Part shown: positions 10,813 through 19,530 of the stretch, piece by piece
Position numbering within the stretch: the stretch's first letter is position 1
How the letters are laid out: the number at the start of each line of letters is the position of its first letter
Assembly (NCBI RefSeq): GCF_022024235.1
Contig: NZ_CP091800.1
Location: 2,501-66,500, forward strand
Direction: 5' to 3'
DNA length: 64,000 bases
Source: Segatella baroniae B14
GTDB lineage: Bacteria > Bacteroidota > Bacteroidia > Bacteroidales > Bacteroidaceae
Notes under the pieces: generated by a model
The model's input: the letters and a program-made list of their open reading frames with translations, nothing else
The model's database searches: none
Told to the model about the DNA's origin: nothing
Translations under genes and position numbers: made by a program

Positions 10813-11250
10813 ATGGCTCTCATCGATTTTCTTACTACCGACGAACAGCAACGTATCGTTAGTGCAATTGCAGAAGCAGAGCGCCAAACTTCTGGCGAGA
10901 TTTGTGTACATGTTACTCCACGCTGTTGGGGTAACGTTATGACGACAGCCCAGAAAAAATTTAATCAGTTAAAACTCTATGAGACTGAGCGTCGCAATGC
11001 TGTACTGATTTTTATCGCCTATAAATCTCACAAATTCGCAATATTAGGCGATCAAGGCATTAACGAACTTGTACCAGATGACTTCTGGAAAGACACCCTA
11101 ACGTTGTTAGGCGAAAAATTGAAAGCAGGCGAAACTTGCAATGGATTATGTGAAACCATCCTACAAATTGGTAATAAACTAACCCATTATTTCCCTGCCG
11201 TTAAAGATGATATCAACGAATTGAGCAATGAAATTACCTATGAAGATTAA
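10813..11250 (+). CDS. TPM-domain protein, short form (TLP18.3/Psb32/MOLO-1 family)
   Basis: 145 aa, predicted soluble with no signal peptide. The single TPM domain shows FLTTDEQQRIVSAIAEAE, SGEICVHV, RNAVLIFIAY and FAILGDQGIN, the last being the conserved core of the fold. Members are linked to membrane-protein turnover and respiratory or photosystem maintenance, but the function of bacterial forms is unknown. It sits between lemA and a second, membrane-bound TPM protein, overlapping the latter by 23 bp. This arrangement (LemA, cytosolic TPM, exported TPM with Gly-rich tail) is common in Bacteroidetes. Confidence 0.88.
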   Translation: MALIDFLTTDEQQRIVSAIAEAERQTSGEICVHVTPRCWGNVMTTAQKKFNQLKLYETERRNAVLIFIAYKSHKFAILGDQGINELVPDDFWKDTLTLLGEKLKAGETCNGLCETILQIGNKLTHYFPAVKDDINELSNEITYED

Positions 11251-11986
11251 ATCTGCATTACTTACCCTCATGGTACTATTGGCTACCATAGGAACCTTTG
11301 CTCAGATTCCAGATAAACCGAACCCACCCAAACTGGTAAACGATTTTGCAGGAATCCTCCCTGATGCCAATATTATGGAAGATAGCCTGGAAGAATTTGC
11401 CAGAAAGACTAGCAATCAGATTGTTGTCGTTACCATAAATGATCTAGAAGGGCTAGACAAGGCAGATTTCGCCCAACAACTTGGACAGAAATGGGGCGTA
11501 GGTGGCAAAAAATATAATAATGGTATCGTCATTCTGATTAAAGCGAAAAACGAAACTAAAGGTGAGGCTTTCATCGCCACAGGATATGGTATGGAAGGAG
11601 CTTTGCCTGATGCCGTCTGCTATAAGGTAGTTAACCACGAAATGATACCTCATTTCAAAGAAAATAATTATAGTGAAGGTGTCTGGGCGGCGTTGCATAT
11701 ATTGATGCCTATTGCTAAAGGTGAAATCGACGTAAATAATTATGCAGAAGATGCCGACGATGATACTTTCATCGGTATCGTATTTATTTTTGTTCTCATC
11801 TTCCTTTTTATCCTCTATTGCTTCTTTGGTGACAAACATAGTGGTGGCAAAGGAGGCTCTGCTACATTCGGAGGATTTGGTGGAGGTTTCTACCACGGCA
11901 GTAGTGGTGGTAGCAGCGGATTCGGAGGATTTGGTGGATTTGGAGGCGGAAGTTTCGGCGGTGGTGGAGCCGGCGGAAGTTGGTAA
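11228..11986 (+). CDS. TPM-domain membrane protein with Gly/Ser-rich C-terminus
   Basis: 252 aa, or 248 if translation starts at the second ATG at 11240, which fits a signal peptide better. A signal peptide (about residues 5-25, ending TFAQ) precedes a TPM domain with NDFAGILP, SNQIVVVTI, GKKYNNGIVILI and FIATGYGMEG. Next comes an acidic linker (DADDD), one transmembrane helix (about 180-196) and a tail of about 50 residues that is mostly glycine with repeated GGFGG. The TPM domain should face the periplasm with the tail in the cytoplasm. It ends the lemA operon, and a strong bidirectional hairpin follows. Confidence 0.9.
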   Translation: MKLPMKIKSALLTLMVLLATIGTFAQIPDKPNPPKLVNDFAGILPDANIMEDSLEEFARKTSNQIVVVTINDLEGLDKADFAQQLGQKWGVGGKKYNNGIVILIKAKNETKGEAFIATGYGMEGALPDAVCYKVVNHEMIPHFKENNYSEGVWAALHILMPIAKGEIDVNNYAEDADDDTFIGIVFIFVLIFLFILYCFFGDKHSGGKGGSATFGGFGGGFYHGSSGGSSGFGGFGGFGGGSFGGGGAGGSW

Positions 11987-12000
11987 AAACAAATTACCTC

Positions 12001-12056
12001 ATTCCATAAAAAAGACGACGGACGAGAATATCGTCTGTCGTCTTTTTTTATGGAAT
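12001..12056. terminator. Bidirectional intrinsic terminator between convergent operons
   Basis: A near-perfect palindrome: arms AAAGACGACGGACGA and TCGTCTGTCGTCTTT with a 5-nt loop, flanked by A6 on the left and T7 on the right and extended by ATTCCATA/TATGGAAT. It can stop both the lemA operon and the leftward GH97 transcript. Confidence 0.9.
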
Positions 12057-12099
12057 AAAGTGAGAAGTTACCAAACTAATACTTCTCAAGAATAATATA

Positions 12100-14070
12100 T
12101 TATTGCACGAGAACAAAACCACAGTTTTGTTTCATTTCGATAGTCAATGTTCCCTTTTTACCAACCTTAACCTGAGAAACATTTCCCAAATTTTCTGACA
12201 GAATATCAGTCACCTTCTTGGTCCATTTATCAGCATACAGAGTTGCCTGTCCTGCTTGAAGCATCGGTAAATGAAGAGTTAATCTAACAGGAGTCTTATT
12301 CGCATTTACACCAGCAATATACCAAGTATTACCATGACGACGAGCTAAAATAACATACTTACCAGGATAACCATCAATAAACCTCACCTCATCCCAAGTA
12401 GTCGGTACTTTCTTCATAAAATCAATAGCCCATGCAGGAGCATCCTCAAGATTGTTAGGCGCCATGGCAAAATGCTGAACACTACTTTGGAAAAGTACGG
12501 CTGTAGCCAAAGCATAAACATCTGAAGTTCTACGGGTAGTACCCTTCTGGTTATCACGACTATAATGCTTATTGAGAGTACTTCCGCCAAAATCCATACT
12601 ACCTACAGTGTTACGGATAAACGGATGGATGCAAGCATTAAAGGCTTCTGCATCGCAGGCGCCCTGCCCAAAGTGAAGATTCTCACTAGCCAAAACAGCC
12701 TCACTGGCTACATAATTAGGATACATACGCTCCCAGCCACGCGGCAGAGTACATCCATGGAAAATAACCATCAGACCATAATCATTGGCATCGCTCAAAA
12801 TATCTTCATAAAGTTTCATCATCGGCTGTTTGTCACCACCAAAGAAGTCTACCTTAATACCACGTATACCAATCTGATGCATCCATTTCATCTCCTTCTT
12901 ACGGGCTATCGTATTATTCATGATACCACGAGGCCCTTGAGGAGCATAGTTCCACGCTCCATTAGAGTTATACCAAAGATAAATACCCACACCTTTGGCA
13001 GCACCATATCGGGCAAGTTCTGCAATTTTATCTCTTCCTATCTGTGTATCCCAAAGAGCATCGATAAGAACCGATTTATATCCCATAGCCGCTGCAAAAT
13101 CTATATATCGCTTCTGTTCATCATAGCGAGTATAACCATCCATCTGGATAATCCAGCTCCAAGTACCTGCCCCATAAATATAAGGTTGAGATGCTTCATA
13201 TTTCGGTTGCACCAAATCATAAGGAACAGTAGTTTCGACGATAGGTGCAAGCGTTTTGCCAAGAGTAAGCGTGCGCCACGGAGTACTACCAGGAAGGGCA
13301 ATAGCTACAGAGGTACTTCCCTGTCCATTCATCTCAGCTGCCTGTGGAAAACCTATACTATAAGTACCATCTTTATGGCCCATGAGTCGACTTCCTACAT
13401 AATTTGCATCTACACCCGTCTCAGAAACCAGTACCCAACCGGCATTACCCTCGCGGAAAAGACATGGGAAAGTATATCCTTGCCCCCATCCATTTTTACC
13501 CAACTGATCATCCATAGTATACGAAGTTTCGTAACTTGGCGATGTACCGGCAAAACCATGCATCGGCTCAGCCTGTGGACAAAGGAAAGTCGTGGTATTT
13601 GACGGAAATTTAAAACTGCTCGCCTCGCTTGTTATCACTCCCGAGTTTTTTTCCCCCTGAGGATATACACGATAACAATAAGCAACGTCACGATTGCTCA
13701 CACGAAACACAATATCAAAAACCTTATTACCATGTTGAGTACAAGTTGCTGTAAGTTCATTGGCTTCATAGTCTACACGGCTGCATTTTATCGTTTGAAG
13801 TTCATAATGATCCGTCACCTTCTTCACTTGATATTCTTCAGTCAAAGCAAGCTGATCAGTATAATCACCCAAATCCATCTTCAGACCTAGACGCGAAGGA
13901 AGGATAAAAGTATACTGATCAAGATTGACTTGATAGTTTAATAGACCAGCGTCATCGCTCAATGTAACGGCGATTTGTCCATTAGGACTCTTCACTTGGA
14001 TTTCACGAGCCTGCATCTGGAGACTCGCAAAAAACGAAGAGGCAAGCAGTAATTTTTGAAAGATTTTCAT
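12100..14070 (-). CDS. Glycoside hydrolase family 97, probably retaining (alpha-galactosidase-type)
   Basis: 656 aa with a signal peptide (1-21), so periplasmic or surface. The N-terminal super-sandwich domain (about 25-270) is followed by the TIM barrel and a small C-terminal beta domain. GH97 has two mechanistic groups: SusB-like inverting alpha-glucosidases and retaining enzymes with an Asp nucleophile. Here GIRGIKVDFFGG places Asp408 in the nucleophile position, and VASEAV gives Glu457 as the likely acid/base. This points to the retaining group (alpha-galactosidase or related). The gene lies downstream of a GH43 gene but is separated by two hairpins, so its expression may be partly independent. 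Exact substrate is uncertain. Confidence 0.88.
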   Translation of the reverse strand: MKIFQKLLLASSFFASLQMQAREIQVKSPNGQIAVTLSDDAGLLNYQVNLDQYTFILPSRLGLKMDLGDYTDQLALTEEYQVKKVTDHYELQTIKCSRVDYEANELTATCTQHGNKVFDIVFRVSNRDVAYCYRVYPQGEKNSGVITSEASSFKFPSNTTTFLCPQAEPMHGFAGTSPSYETSYTMDDQLGKNGWGQGYTFPCLFREGNAGWVLVSETGVDANYVGSRLMGHKDGTYSIGFPQAAEMNGQGSTSVAIALPGSTPWRTLTLGKTLAPIVETTVPYDLVQPKYEASQPYIYGAGTWSWIIQMDGYTRYDEQKRYIDFAAAMGYKSVLIDALWDTQIGRDKIAELARYGAAKGVGIYLWYNSNGAWNYAPQGPRGIMNNTIARKKEMKWMHQIGIRGIKVDFFGGDKQPMMKLYEDILSDANDYGLMVIFHGCTLPRGWERMYPNYVASEAVLASENLHFGQGACDAEAFNACIHPFIRNTVGSMDFGGSTLNKHYSRDNQKGTTRRTSDVYALATAVLFQSSVQHFAMAPNNLEDAPAWAIDFMKKVPTTWDEVRFIDGYPGKYVILARRHGNTWYIAGVNANKTPVRLTLHLPMLQAGQATLYADKWTKKVTDILSENLGNVSQVKVGKKGTLTIEMKQNCGFVLVQ

Positions 14071-14113
14071 TGCTTTTGGTTTTATTATTGGTTATGATTA
14101 CTCATCATTCTCT

Positions 14114-14146
14114 AAAAAAAGTGTACTCTCCGAAGAAAGCACACTT
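14114..14146 (-). terminator. Intrinsic terminator upstream of GH97 / after GH43
   Basis: The minus strand reads AAGTGTGCTTTC, loop TTCG, GAGAGTACACTT, then T7. All 12 positions pair, two as G-U wobble. It lies between the GH43 and GH97 genes and may attenuate read-through. A second dyad (TTATTGTCTTT/AAAGACAATAA) sits just before it, near 14169-14201. Confidence 0.8.
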
Positions 14147-14220
14147 ATCCGTTATAAATTAAATAGGATTATTGTCTTTTTGTAAGAGAGAAAGACAATA
14201 AAGAATTAAGGTTATTAGGT

Positions 14221-14244
14221 CTTCCCCCTCTCACGAGGGGGAAG
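14221..14244. other. G/C-rich hairpin without T-tract
   Basis: CTTCCCCCTC, loop TCAC, GAGGGGGAAG: a perfect 10-bp stem just after the GH43 stop codon. No T-run follows on either strand, so it is more likely a 3' mRNA-stabilising hairpin than a terminator. Confidence 0.5.
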
Positions 14245-14296
14245 AGATTGATATAGGAATATTTATTTCACATTTAATATCTTATTTACTAGGCTA

Positions 14297-15973
14297 TTAT
14301 TTCACAGCATAAAGTCCGATTACCGCACCAATGAAACCACCACTCTGGTGTGTACTCAAATTAACAGCATCGACACCCTTAGCTAAGAGCTGGTAATCAG
14401 CATCACCCTCTGCATAATAGAAATCATAGTAACGACCGTTACCTACCACCTTGAGACGAAGAGGTTCGTTACCAGCAGCATGTACACCTGTCAATTCCGT
14501 AGAAGCTATAACCGCATTACCACGTTCAGCTCTTTCAAGAACAAGTACCGGTTTACCAGCACGAAGAGTTTTGACAAACACGAAGTTATGATCCTCTTTC
14601 TGCATCAAAACCAAACCAGCCTGTGTTTTTTCACTTGTAGGAGCGAAACGAACAGTAGTCTCAGCAGTAAAGTTAGTATGCTGCTGACGAGTAAAGATAA
14701 CAGAAGGACTCTCCTTTTCATTAATCTTAGCATGTTTTGGAGAAATCACCAATCCCTCGGAAGAGGTCTTCCAGAAAGCAGAAGGATTACGAAGGAACAT
14801 CCAACGCTGATTTAAGCTTTCACCATCAAACTTATCTTCATAGCTGAAATTACCAGAGAATTCACCCTGATTCTTCAGTCCTGCACTCAGTTTTTCCTGC
14901 CACTTCGTCATCTTGCTAACAGCAGGAATTGCAGTATTCTTAGGCTGAATAATAGGCCAACCATTTTTCCAGGTTACAGGCAAAAGATAAGTATCACGAC
15001 CTGTATTATAGAAGTCATCCTGATATGGGCGACAGCCGAGGAATACAGCCCACCAATCACCTTCCTTACTCTGCACAATATCTGCATGACCGGCACTGGT
15101 TACGATATCAGGACGATTAGGATCAAGACCAGTACGCTGAGTCAATATAGGGTTATCAGGACATTCCTCCCAAGGACCCTTTGGACTCTTGGCACGGAAG
15201 ATTACTTCAGAATGCCAATCACAGGTACCACCTTCAGCACACATCAGATAATAATATTTGCCAACACGGAAAAGATGTGGACCCTCTATCCAAATCGGAT
15301 TTTTCTGAACATGGGTACCACCACGAACAATCTCTGTAAAATCGCCCTTAATGCTATCACCCTTCACATCAAACTCGAAAAGACGAATAGCACGCTGACC
15401 CTCATATTCCTGTTTACCTGTTACAGGACCATTATGAACAATATAGCCTTTACCATCCTTATCAAAGAAGAAACTTGGGTCAATACCATTTACCTTAGGA
15501 AGATAAATCGGGTCACTCCATCCCTTCTCAGGATCCTTACTCTTTACGAAGAAGTTACCTGCGCCCACATTTGTGGTAATCATATAAAAAGTTTTATTCT
15601 TCTCATTATAAGAAATCGCTGGAGCAAAAATACCGCCTGAAATATTTTGGCGAGTCAAAGGCAACTGAGATTCACGATTGAGAACATATCCAGCCGGTTT
15701 CCAATGAATCAAATCCTTACTCGTACTCAATGGTACACCAGGATAAAAACTAAAAGAAGAGTTTACCAAATAATAGGTATCACCCTTACGGCATAAAGAT
15801 GGATCTGGATAAAAACCAGCCAATACCGGATTATAATATTCTTTACTGGTGTCGATATTTTTAGCAAAACGACTTTCGTTACCAGTATACTTAAAATTCT
15901 GGAAAACAGCATCCTGAGCAAAACTACTTACACTCAAAGAAGCCATAACGAGAAGAGATAATATAGGTTTCAT
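14297..15973 (-). CDS. Glycoside hydrolase family 43 beta-xylosidase/arabinofuranosidase with C-terminal beta-sandwich
   Basis: 558 aa with a signal peptide (1-20). The five-bladed propeller carries the expected triad: Asp57 in GFYPDPS (base), Asp165 in NGIDPSF (pKa modulator) and Glu230 in WIEGPH (acid). After residue about 370, a concanavalin-like beta-xylosidase C-terminal domain follows (YEDKFDGESLNQRW). Enzymes of this build release xylose or arabinose from xylan fragments. It is about 22 kb from the main xylan locus, so it may be a satellite gene of the same regulon or act on arabinan. A -7 box (16026-16033) and a repeated ATCAAA array lie upstream. Confidence 0.9.
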   Translation of the reverse strand: MKPILSLLVMASLSVSSFAQDAVFQNFKYTGNESRFAKNIDTSKEYYNPVLAGFYPDPSLCRKGDTYYLVNSSFSFYPGVPLSTSKDLIHWKPAGYVLNRESQLPLTRQNISGGIFAPAISYNEKNKTFYMITTNVGAGNFFVKSKDPEKGWSDPIYLPKVNGIDPSFFFDKDGKGYIVHNGPVTGKQEYEGQRAIRLFEFDVKGDSIKGDFTEIVRGGTHVQKNPIWIEGPHLFRVGKYYYLMCAEGGTCDWHSEVIFRAKSPKGPWEECPDNPILTQRTGLDPNRPDIVTSAGHADIVQSKEGDWWAVFLGCRPYQDDFYNTGRDTYLLPVTWKNGWPIIQPKNTAIPAVSKMTKWQEKLSAGLKNQGEFSGNFSYEDKFDGESLNQRWMFLRNPSAFWKTSSEGLVISPKHAKINEKESPSVIFTRQQHTNFTAETTVRFAPTSEKTQAGLVLMQKEDHNFVFVKTLRAGKPVLVLERAERGNAVIASTELTGVHAAGNEPLRLKVVGNGRYYDFYYAEGDADYQLLAKGVDAVNLSTHQSGGFIGAVIGLYAVK

Positions 15974-16025
15974 ATCGATAAAAATTGTTTTTCGTTATTT
16001 TCGATTATTTTAATATTGTTTTCTG

Positions 16026-16033
16026 CAAAATTA
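16026..16033 (-). promoter_or_regulatory. -7 element of the GH43 gene
   Basis: TAATTTTG on the minus strand, 53 bp upstream of the GH43 start codon. No TTTG is present at -33, which suggests activator dependence. Confidence 0.45.
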
Positions 16034-16066
16034 GAGCATTTTAAACAAAATAACTTTAGATTTTGT

Positions 16067-16163
16067 ATCAAAGAGTTTATCAAAGATTACATCAAACAAA
16101 AAAAATAAAAGTACATTTTGTCATATATATCAAGAAGTTTACGAAATGATACATCAAACAAAA
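16067..16163. promoter_or_regulatory. Phased ATCAAA repeats upstream of GH43
   Basis: ATCAAA occurs at 16067-16072, 16079-16084 and 16091-16096, exactly 12 bp apart. A fourth copy lies in ACATCAAACAAAA near 16151-16163, which repeats the context of the third. It sits upstream of the GH43 -7 box in the 485-bp spacer 15974-16458, which has no gene. Possible regulator-binding array. Confidence 0.35.
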
Positions 16164-16396
16164 TAATTCTTAAGCAAGAATAAAAATTCTACCTGGTGAA
16201 AAACAAAAAAGAACAGTGCTTGTAAAAAAACATTTCCATCAACATAATAATAATAACTTACATTATACACCAACGACAGATATTCGATTTTTCTGTAAAT
16301 AGCTTCTCAAATTACATTCAAAGGCTTCTTTTGAAAGATTTTTAGGAAGATGTAAGAATTGTAAGATAGATTGAGTATAATTCGGGATTTTTTTTA

Positions 16397-16404
16397 TACA
16401 TTTG
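16397..16404 (+). promoter_or_regulatory. -7 element of the outer-membrane beta-barrel gene
   Basis: TACATTTG lies 55 bp upstream of the start codon at 16459. A TTG occurs 23 nt further upstream, slightly beyond the usual spacing. Confidence 0.45.
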
Positions 16405-16458
16405 CATACGAATATAACCATTTAGTATCGTAATAAAACTTATTAAATACACACTAAA

Positions 16459-17076
16459 ATGAAAAAAATCTTTTTAGCAGCTCTCACAGCTGTTCTGACA
16501 TTAAATGCTTCAGCACAAAACAATGTAACATTTGGTATCCGCGCAGGTTTGAACATTGCCAACATTACTACAAGTGGTTCTCAAACTAACGCAAGTATAA
16601 ATCTAGGTAGTCGAGTAGGATTCCACATAGGTGCTATAGCAGATATCCCTGTAGCAGAGAATTTCTACATCCAGCCAGGCTTATTCTTCTCACAAAAAGG
16701 CTTCAGCACAGATGCAACAAACCAAAGTTCAGCAGAAGGTAAACCACTTTATCTTGAAGTTCCTGTTCTGGCCTCTTATCGTATCAAAGCCTCTGATGAA
16801 GTCAATATTTCACTCGAAGCAGGTCCATACTTAGCTTACGGCCTAGGCGGTTCAGGAACTTTGTCTAGTGGCAATCAAACTGCAAGCGGAGATTACTTTG
16901 ATGACGATACCAATCGTTTTGATGCAGGTCTTAAAATTGGTGCAGGTGTAACTTTCAGCCAGCATTACTACGTAGGCATGGCATATGAATGGGGTTTCGT
17001 AAACCTATTAAAGGATTACGACAATATTTCTGTCAAAAATAAGAACTTAATGATTTCTTTGGGGTATAACTTCTAA
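16459..17076 (+). CDS. Small outer-membrane beta-barrel (porin-like) protein
   Basis: 205 aa. A signal peptide (1-19, ending ASA) is followed by alternating beta-strands and turns: NNVTFGIRAGLNIANI, YIQPGLFFSQKGF, PLYLEVPVLASYR, AGPYLAYGLGG, FDAGLKIGAGV and MISLGYNF with a terminal Phe, a typical outer-membrane insertion signal. This matches the PorT/OmpW-like outer membrane beta-barrel domain common in Bacteroidetes. Role unknown. It has its own promoter and a terminator 20 bp after the stop codon, so it is monocistronic. Confidence 0.88.
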   Translation: MKKIFLAALTAVLTLNASAQNNVTFGIRAGLNIANITTSGSQTNASINLGSRVGFHIGAIADIPVAENFYIQPGLFFSQKGFSTDATNQSSAEGKPLYLEVPVLASYRIKASDEVNISLEAGPYLAYGLGGSGTLSSGNQTASGDYFDDDTNRFDAGLKIGAGVTFSQHYYVGMAYEWGFVNLLKDYDNISVKNKNLMISLGYNF

Positions 17077-17096
17077 AACTTAGATATGATTTTAAC

Positions 17097-17124
17097 GCCT
17101 CCTAATCAAACAAGGTTAGGAGGC
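17097..17124 (+). terminator. Terminator of the beta-barrel gene
   Basis: GCCTCCTAA and TTAGGAGGC form a 9-bp stem with a 10-nt loop. It is followed after a short gap by an A/T-rich stretch containing T6. Confidence 0.7.
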
Positions 17125-17131
17125 AATCATA

Positions 17132-17272
17132 ATATTTTTTACTTATACACTGTCCGTTATATAGTCGTGCTCCATAATCATACATTTCAAGACCAGACAT
17201 CGAATCATATTCCTTGCCTTTTTCGTTCTGGACGATTCGATGATTACCCAAATGATCCTTGACAATGACACG
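17132..17272 (-). pseudogene. RHS/YD-repeat core relic 1
   Basis: After an in-frame TGA the minus strand reads RVIVKDHLGNHRIVQNEKG, then SMSGLEMYDYGARLYNG before decaying. This matches the RHS core signature (DHLGN.R.V, G(L/I)..YDYGAR.Y), but the strongly conserved continuation and the rest of the gene are missing. It is of a different RHS subtype from the main protein at 27466, which has GHEMLNEFDIINMNGRLYDP at this place. It marks the left limit of the RHS island. Confidence 0.7.
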
Positions 17273-17348
17273 TCAACGCGTTATACGATCAACAACTAAC
17301 CAACCAAACAAGCCTTTACTATAATAAACTTTACAAGTATTTATACCA

Positions 17349-17735
17349 TCAAAGGAGTCGGTATTGTGTCCCATTGTACAAAACATAACAATTATGATTC
17401 AACCATATAATCTCTTTATACCATCTTTCCAGTAGTAATTCACCTTTTTTGTTAATGATATTCCATTTCTTATCTCTACAAACAGAACACATATTTTTAC
17501 TGAAAACCCCTATCTTTTGATAAGAAAAAGGAATAATTACTGCAGAATTTTGATCTATGACACCCCATAATTTACCTTTCTTTACTGAAAATAAAAAAAG
17601 GTGTGCGCTCTCATTATAATCGAAACCGAGAATTGCATCATAGCAAGCAGGGATTATAATCCGTCCTTCTGCATTTACAATTCCCCAATGTCCATTTTTG
17701 AAGAACGAAGTTAGTTTTTTATTTAATGTACTCAT
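17349..17735 (-). CDS. WG-repeat protein, candidate immunity protein
   Basis: About 128 aa, no signal peptide. Three WG-type repeats are visible: NGHWGIVNAEGRIIIPACYD, KGKLWGVIDQNSAVIIPFSY and KKWNIINKKGELLLERWYK. WG repeats are frequent in immunity proteins of polymorphic toxin loci. Start chosen at ATG 17735; an in-frame TTG at 17747 would add four residues. It stands alone between an RHS relic and a toxin-tail remnant, with no partner toxin left nearby. Role as an orphan immunity gene is inferred from context. Confidence 0.72.
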   Translation of the reverse strand: MSTLNKKLTSFFKNGHWGIVNAEGRIIIPACYDAILGFDYNESAHLFLFSVKKGKLWGVIDQNSAVIIPFSYQKIGVFSKNMCSVCRDKKWNIINKKGELLLERWYKEIIWLNHNCYVLYNGTQYRLL

Positions 17736-17874
17736 ATTATGTTTCAAGGACTTAATGCATTATACTAGAAAACATATATAGTTAGATTTGATAAGCACTA
17801 TATCCAACAGAACGAAATTTTATCGAGAAATTTACAAACCGACATAATTAACTGAATGTTAACTAATTAGAAGT

Positions 17875-18408
17875 CTATTGAGACAGCATTACAGAACGCA
17901 AAGAATCAGCTCTTTCCTTATAATATTGCATTGGTTTCCAATCTTGGCGAGGAAGTTTATTATCTTTGAGAAGATTATATATTATATCTGCACAATTATA
18001 ATGGCCTAAATCTGATCCTTTTCTAAGATAATAAAGTGCCATTTCTTTTATCTCAGTATTTTTACTATTAGCGAACATGTTGTTTTCTTTATATCCGAAT
18101 AATAAATCATAAACCTCATAACATGCATACATATCATCATATTTCTCTGCCATAAGCAAATCATAGAATAAAATATCATATTGCTTTTGGGTTGGCATAC
18201 ATAATTCATCATCAGGCAAACACAATGCATATAATTCATAATAGGCATCATGATTACCATATTTTACAATTTGTTGCTTTAAACTATCTTCTATTAAAGA
18301 AGTTCTATTTGTACAAGAAATATCCTTCTTATAATTAAACATGAAAACAAAAGTTGTGCAAATTGCCCCTATTACTATTCCAATAAATATAAATAAAACT
18401 TTTTTCAT
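17875..18408 (-). CDS. Membrane-anchored hypothetical protein, candidate immunity protein
   Basis: 177 aa. One N-terminal transmembrane helix (residues about 4-25) is followed by a helical, Tyr-rich domain with EIKEMALYYLRKGSDLGHYNCA, which resembles a Sel1/TPR-like repeat. I do not recognise a named family. Its ATG overlaps the stop codon of the upstream small frame by 4 bp (ATGA), typical of translationally coupled toxin-immunity pairs. The domain after the helix should face the periplasm. An immunity role is inferred only from this coupling and from the island context. Confidence 0.6.
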   Translation of the reverse strand: MKKVLFIFIGIVIGAICTTFVFMFNYKKDISCTNRTSLIEDSLKQQIVKYGNHDAYYELYALCLPDDELCMPTQKQYDILFYDLLMAEKYDDMYACYEVYDLLFGYKENNMFANSKNTEIKEMALYYLRKGSDLGHYNCADIIYNLLKDNKLPRQDWKPMQYYKERADSLRSVMLSQ

Positions 18409-18629
18409 CTTTTGTAAATTTTAGGTGTATTAAATAGCATTTCTCGTAATTTCTTTAAGAAGTTTTTAAATTTATCATTCGCATCAGGATCTATTGAGCC
18501 AGGTTGCCAATTAGAAGAATGTTTCTCTATTAGTTTTCCATTTTTATATGACAGCCATTTCCCATTATCGATAACTTCTTCAATAGAGAACGTAGACAAA
18601 TCTGATGTAACTTTTACATTCGAGACCAC
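18405..18629 (-). CDS. Short C-terminal remnant of a toxin (?), coupled to the gene at 17875
   Basis: About 74 codons with no ATG near the beginning. The frame opens after a stop and could start at GTG 18629 (VVSNVKVTSDL). It is hydrophilic, ends FNTPKIYKR and overlaps the next gene by ATGA. This looks like the 3' end of an RHS-type toxin whose upstream part was lost by recombination, leaving the coupled immunity gene. The opening bases lie in a direct repeat that recurs at 19670. No family recognised. Confidence 0.4.
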   Translation of the reverse strand: MVSNVKVTSDLSTFSIEEVIDNGKWLSYKNGKLIEKHSSNWQPGSIDPDANDKFKNFLKKLREMLFNTPKIYKR

Positions 18630-18637
18630 AAAGGTGG
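18608..18637. repeat. 30-bp direct repeat, copy 1
   Basis: The segment containing TTCGAGACCACAAAGGTGG, preceded by GTAACTTT, recurs at 19670-19700 with two or three mismatches. The copies flank the lipoprotein gene at 18641 and the RHS relic, and probably come from a shared ancestral coding segment that acts as a recombination site. Confidence 0.55.
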
Positions 18638-18640
18638 GGT

Positions 18641-19219
18641 CTACTGGCTACTTCTAATTTTATCTCTTAGTTCCATCGAAGAATAGAAATAAAATTTCGA
18701 TTTGTTTTTCGACTTAAGTACGGCTTCAACGACTGCCAAAGAGTCTGCAACGGAAATATTATATATCTTTCTATCTCCTTGTACGTAGCCTACTCTTAAC
18801 CCAGATAATAGTCGAGGAAAGCCTTCATCCAGATGAGTTGCGATGATACTATCGTTGCTATCAATATCATCAATCACAATTTTTATTGCTCTATGGGAAT
18901 CTTTCTTCAATAACATTTTAAATGCAACAAAACGCACTGCCATAGATTTATGTTTTGTTGCCAATTCTGTCAGTTCCTCAACATTACAGTATTTAGCAAT
19001 ACTATCGCCATAAATCCATTGTTCAAACCTCGGATTCCTTTCGTCTGTCAGATAGCGTTCATCAAGCCAAACATGTTCAAAAGGACCACTCCTTATAGGT
19101 TCACATAAAACACATATGCTGTCAATACTATTGATCACTACGGGATTTGACAATCCATCCTTATCATTTTGGCATCCACATAATATGATAAAAAATAATA
19201 TAAATAAGATTCTATACAT
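18641..19219 (-). CDS. Lipoprotein of unknown function, candidate immunity protein
   Basis: About 192 aa. The signal sequence MYRILFILFFIILCGC contains a lipobox with the acylated Cys at residue 16, so it is membrane-anchored and periplasm- or surface-facing. The mature part has a helical stretch (SMAVRFVAFKMLLKKDSHRA) that resembles a single HEAT-type repeat, then DSLAVVEAVLKS. Start taken at ATG 19219; an in-frame TTG at 19225 would add two residues. No family recognised. It is flanked by RHS relics and is one of several small exported genes in this stretch, so an immunity role is plausible but unproven. Confidence 0.6.
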   Translation of the reverse strand: MYRILFILFFIILCGCQNDKDGLSNPVVINSIDSICVLCEPIRSGPFEHVWLDERYLTDERNPRFEQWIYGDSIAKYCNVEELTELATKHKSMAVRFVAFKMLLKKDSHRAIKIVIDDIDSNDSIIATHLDEGFPRLLSGLRVGYVQGDRKIYNISVADSLAVVEAVLKSKNKSKFYFYSSMELRDKIRSSQ

Positions 19220-19308
19220 AACCAATTTCGTTTGTTAATATGGTTTGGTTGAAGTTGGACTAACTGTGCGGCATTCTTTCGCAGTTCGCATTATTGCTAT
19301 GGCCTCAC

Positions 19309-19530
19309 CTATTGTTCTACCATGGGTTGATGACAATACACATACGGACTTATACTATAATATTTCCAACAGAGCGGATCTACAGACATGAATCTGCCCA
19401 ATGAAGGGTCATACATGCGAGCTAAATAGTCATAAGTATCAAGACCTTTCGAACGGTCAAGTTCTTTGCCGTTATACCTCTCCTTAAAATCACCACGATT
19501 ACCAGAATTTATATTTCCATCTTTTTGTTT
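19309..19530 (-). pseudogene. RHS core relic 2 (3' end of an RHS gene)
   Basis: Reading leftward after a TGA: DGNINSGNRGDFKERYNGKE, then LDRSKGLDTYDYLARMYDPS, LGRFMSVDPL and YYSISPYVYC before a stop at 19309. This is a good RHS-core end (YNGKE, G.D.YDY.ARMYDP..GRF.S.DP) of the subtype common in other Bacteroidales. The usual N-P-x-x-x-x-DP-G continuation and the toxin tip are lost. At its 5' side the frame runs directly into repeat copy A (19511-19653), as if an internal deletion joined a leader to an RHS 3' end. Confidence 0.75.

Noticed and set aside
11453..11992. A 179-codon leftward frame rich in Ser/Thr
   Set aside because: It is the complement of the glycine-rich tail of the TPM protein.
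12565..13602. A 345-codon rightward frame
   Set aside because: It is antisense to GH97, which has all family motifs; the antisense frame resembles nothing.
14221..14244. Intrinsic terminator
   Set aside because: The stem is strong, but neither strand has a T-tract after it.
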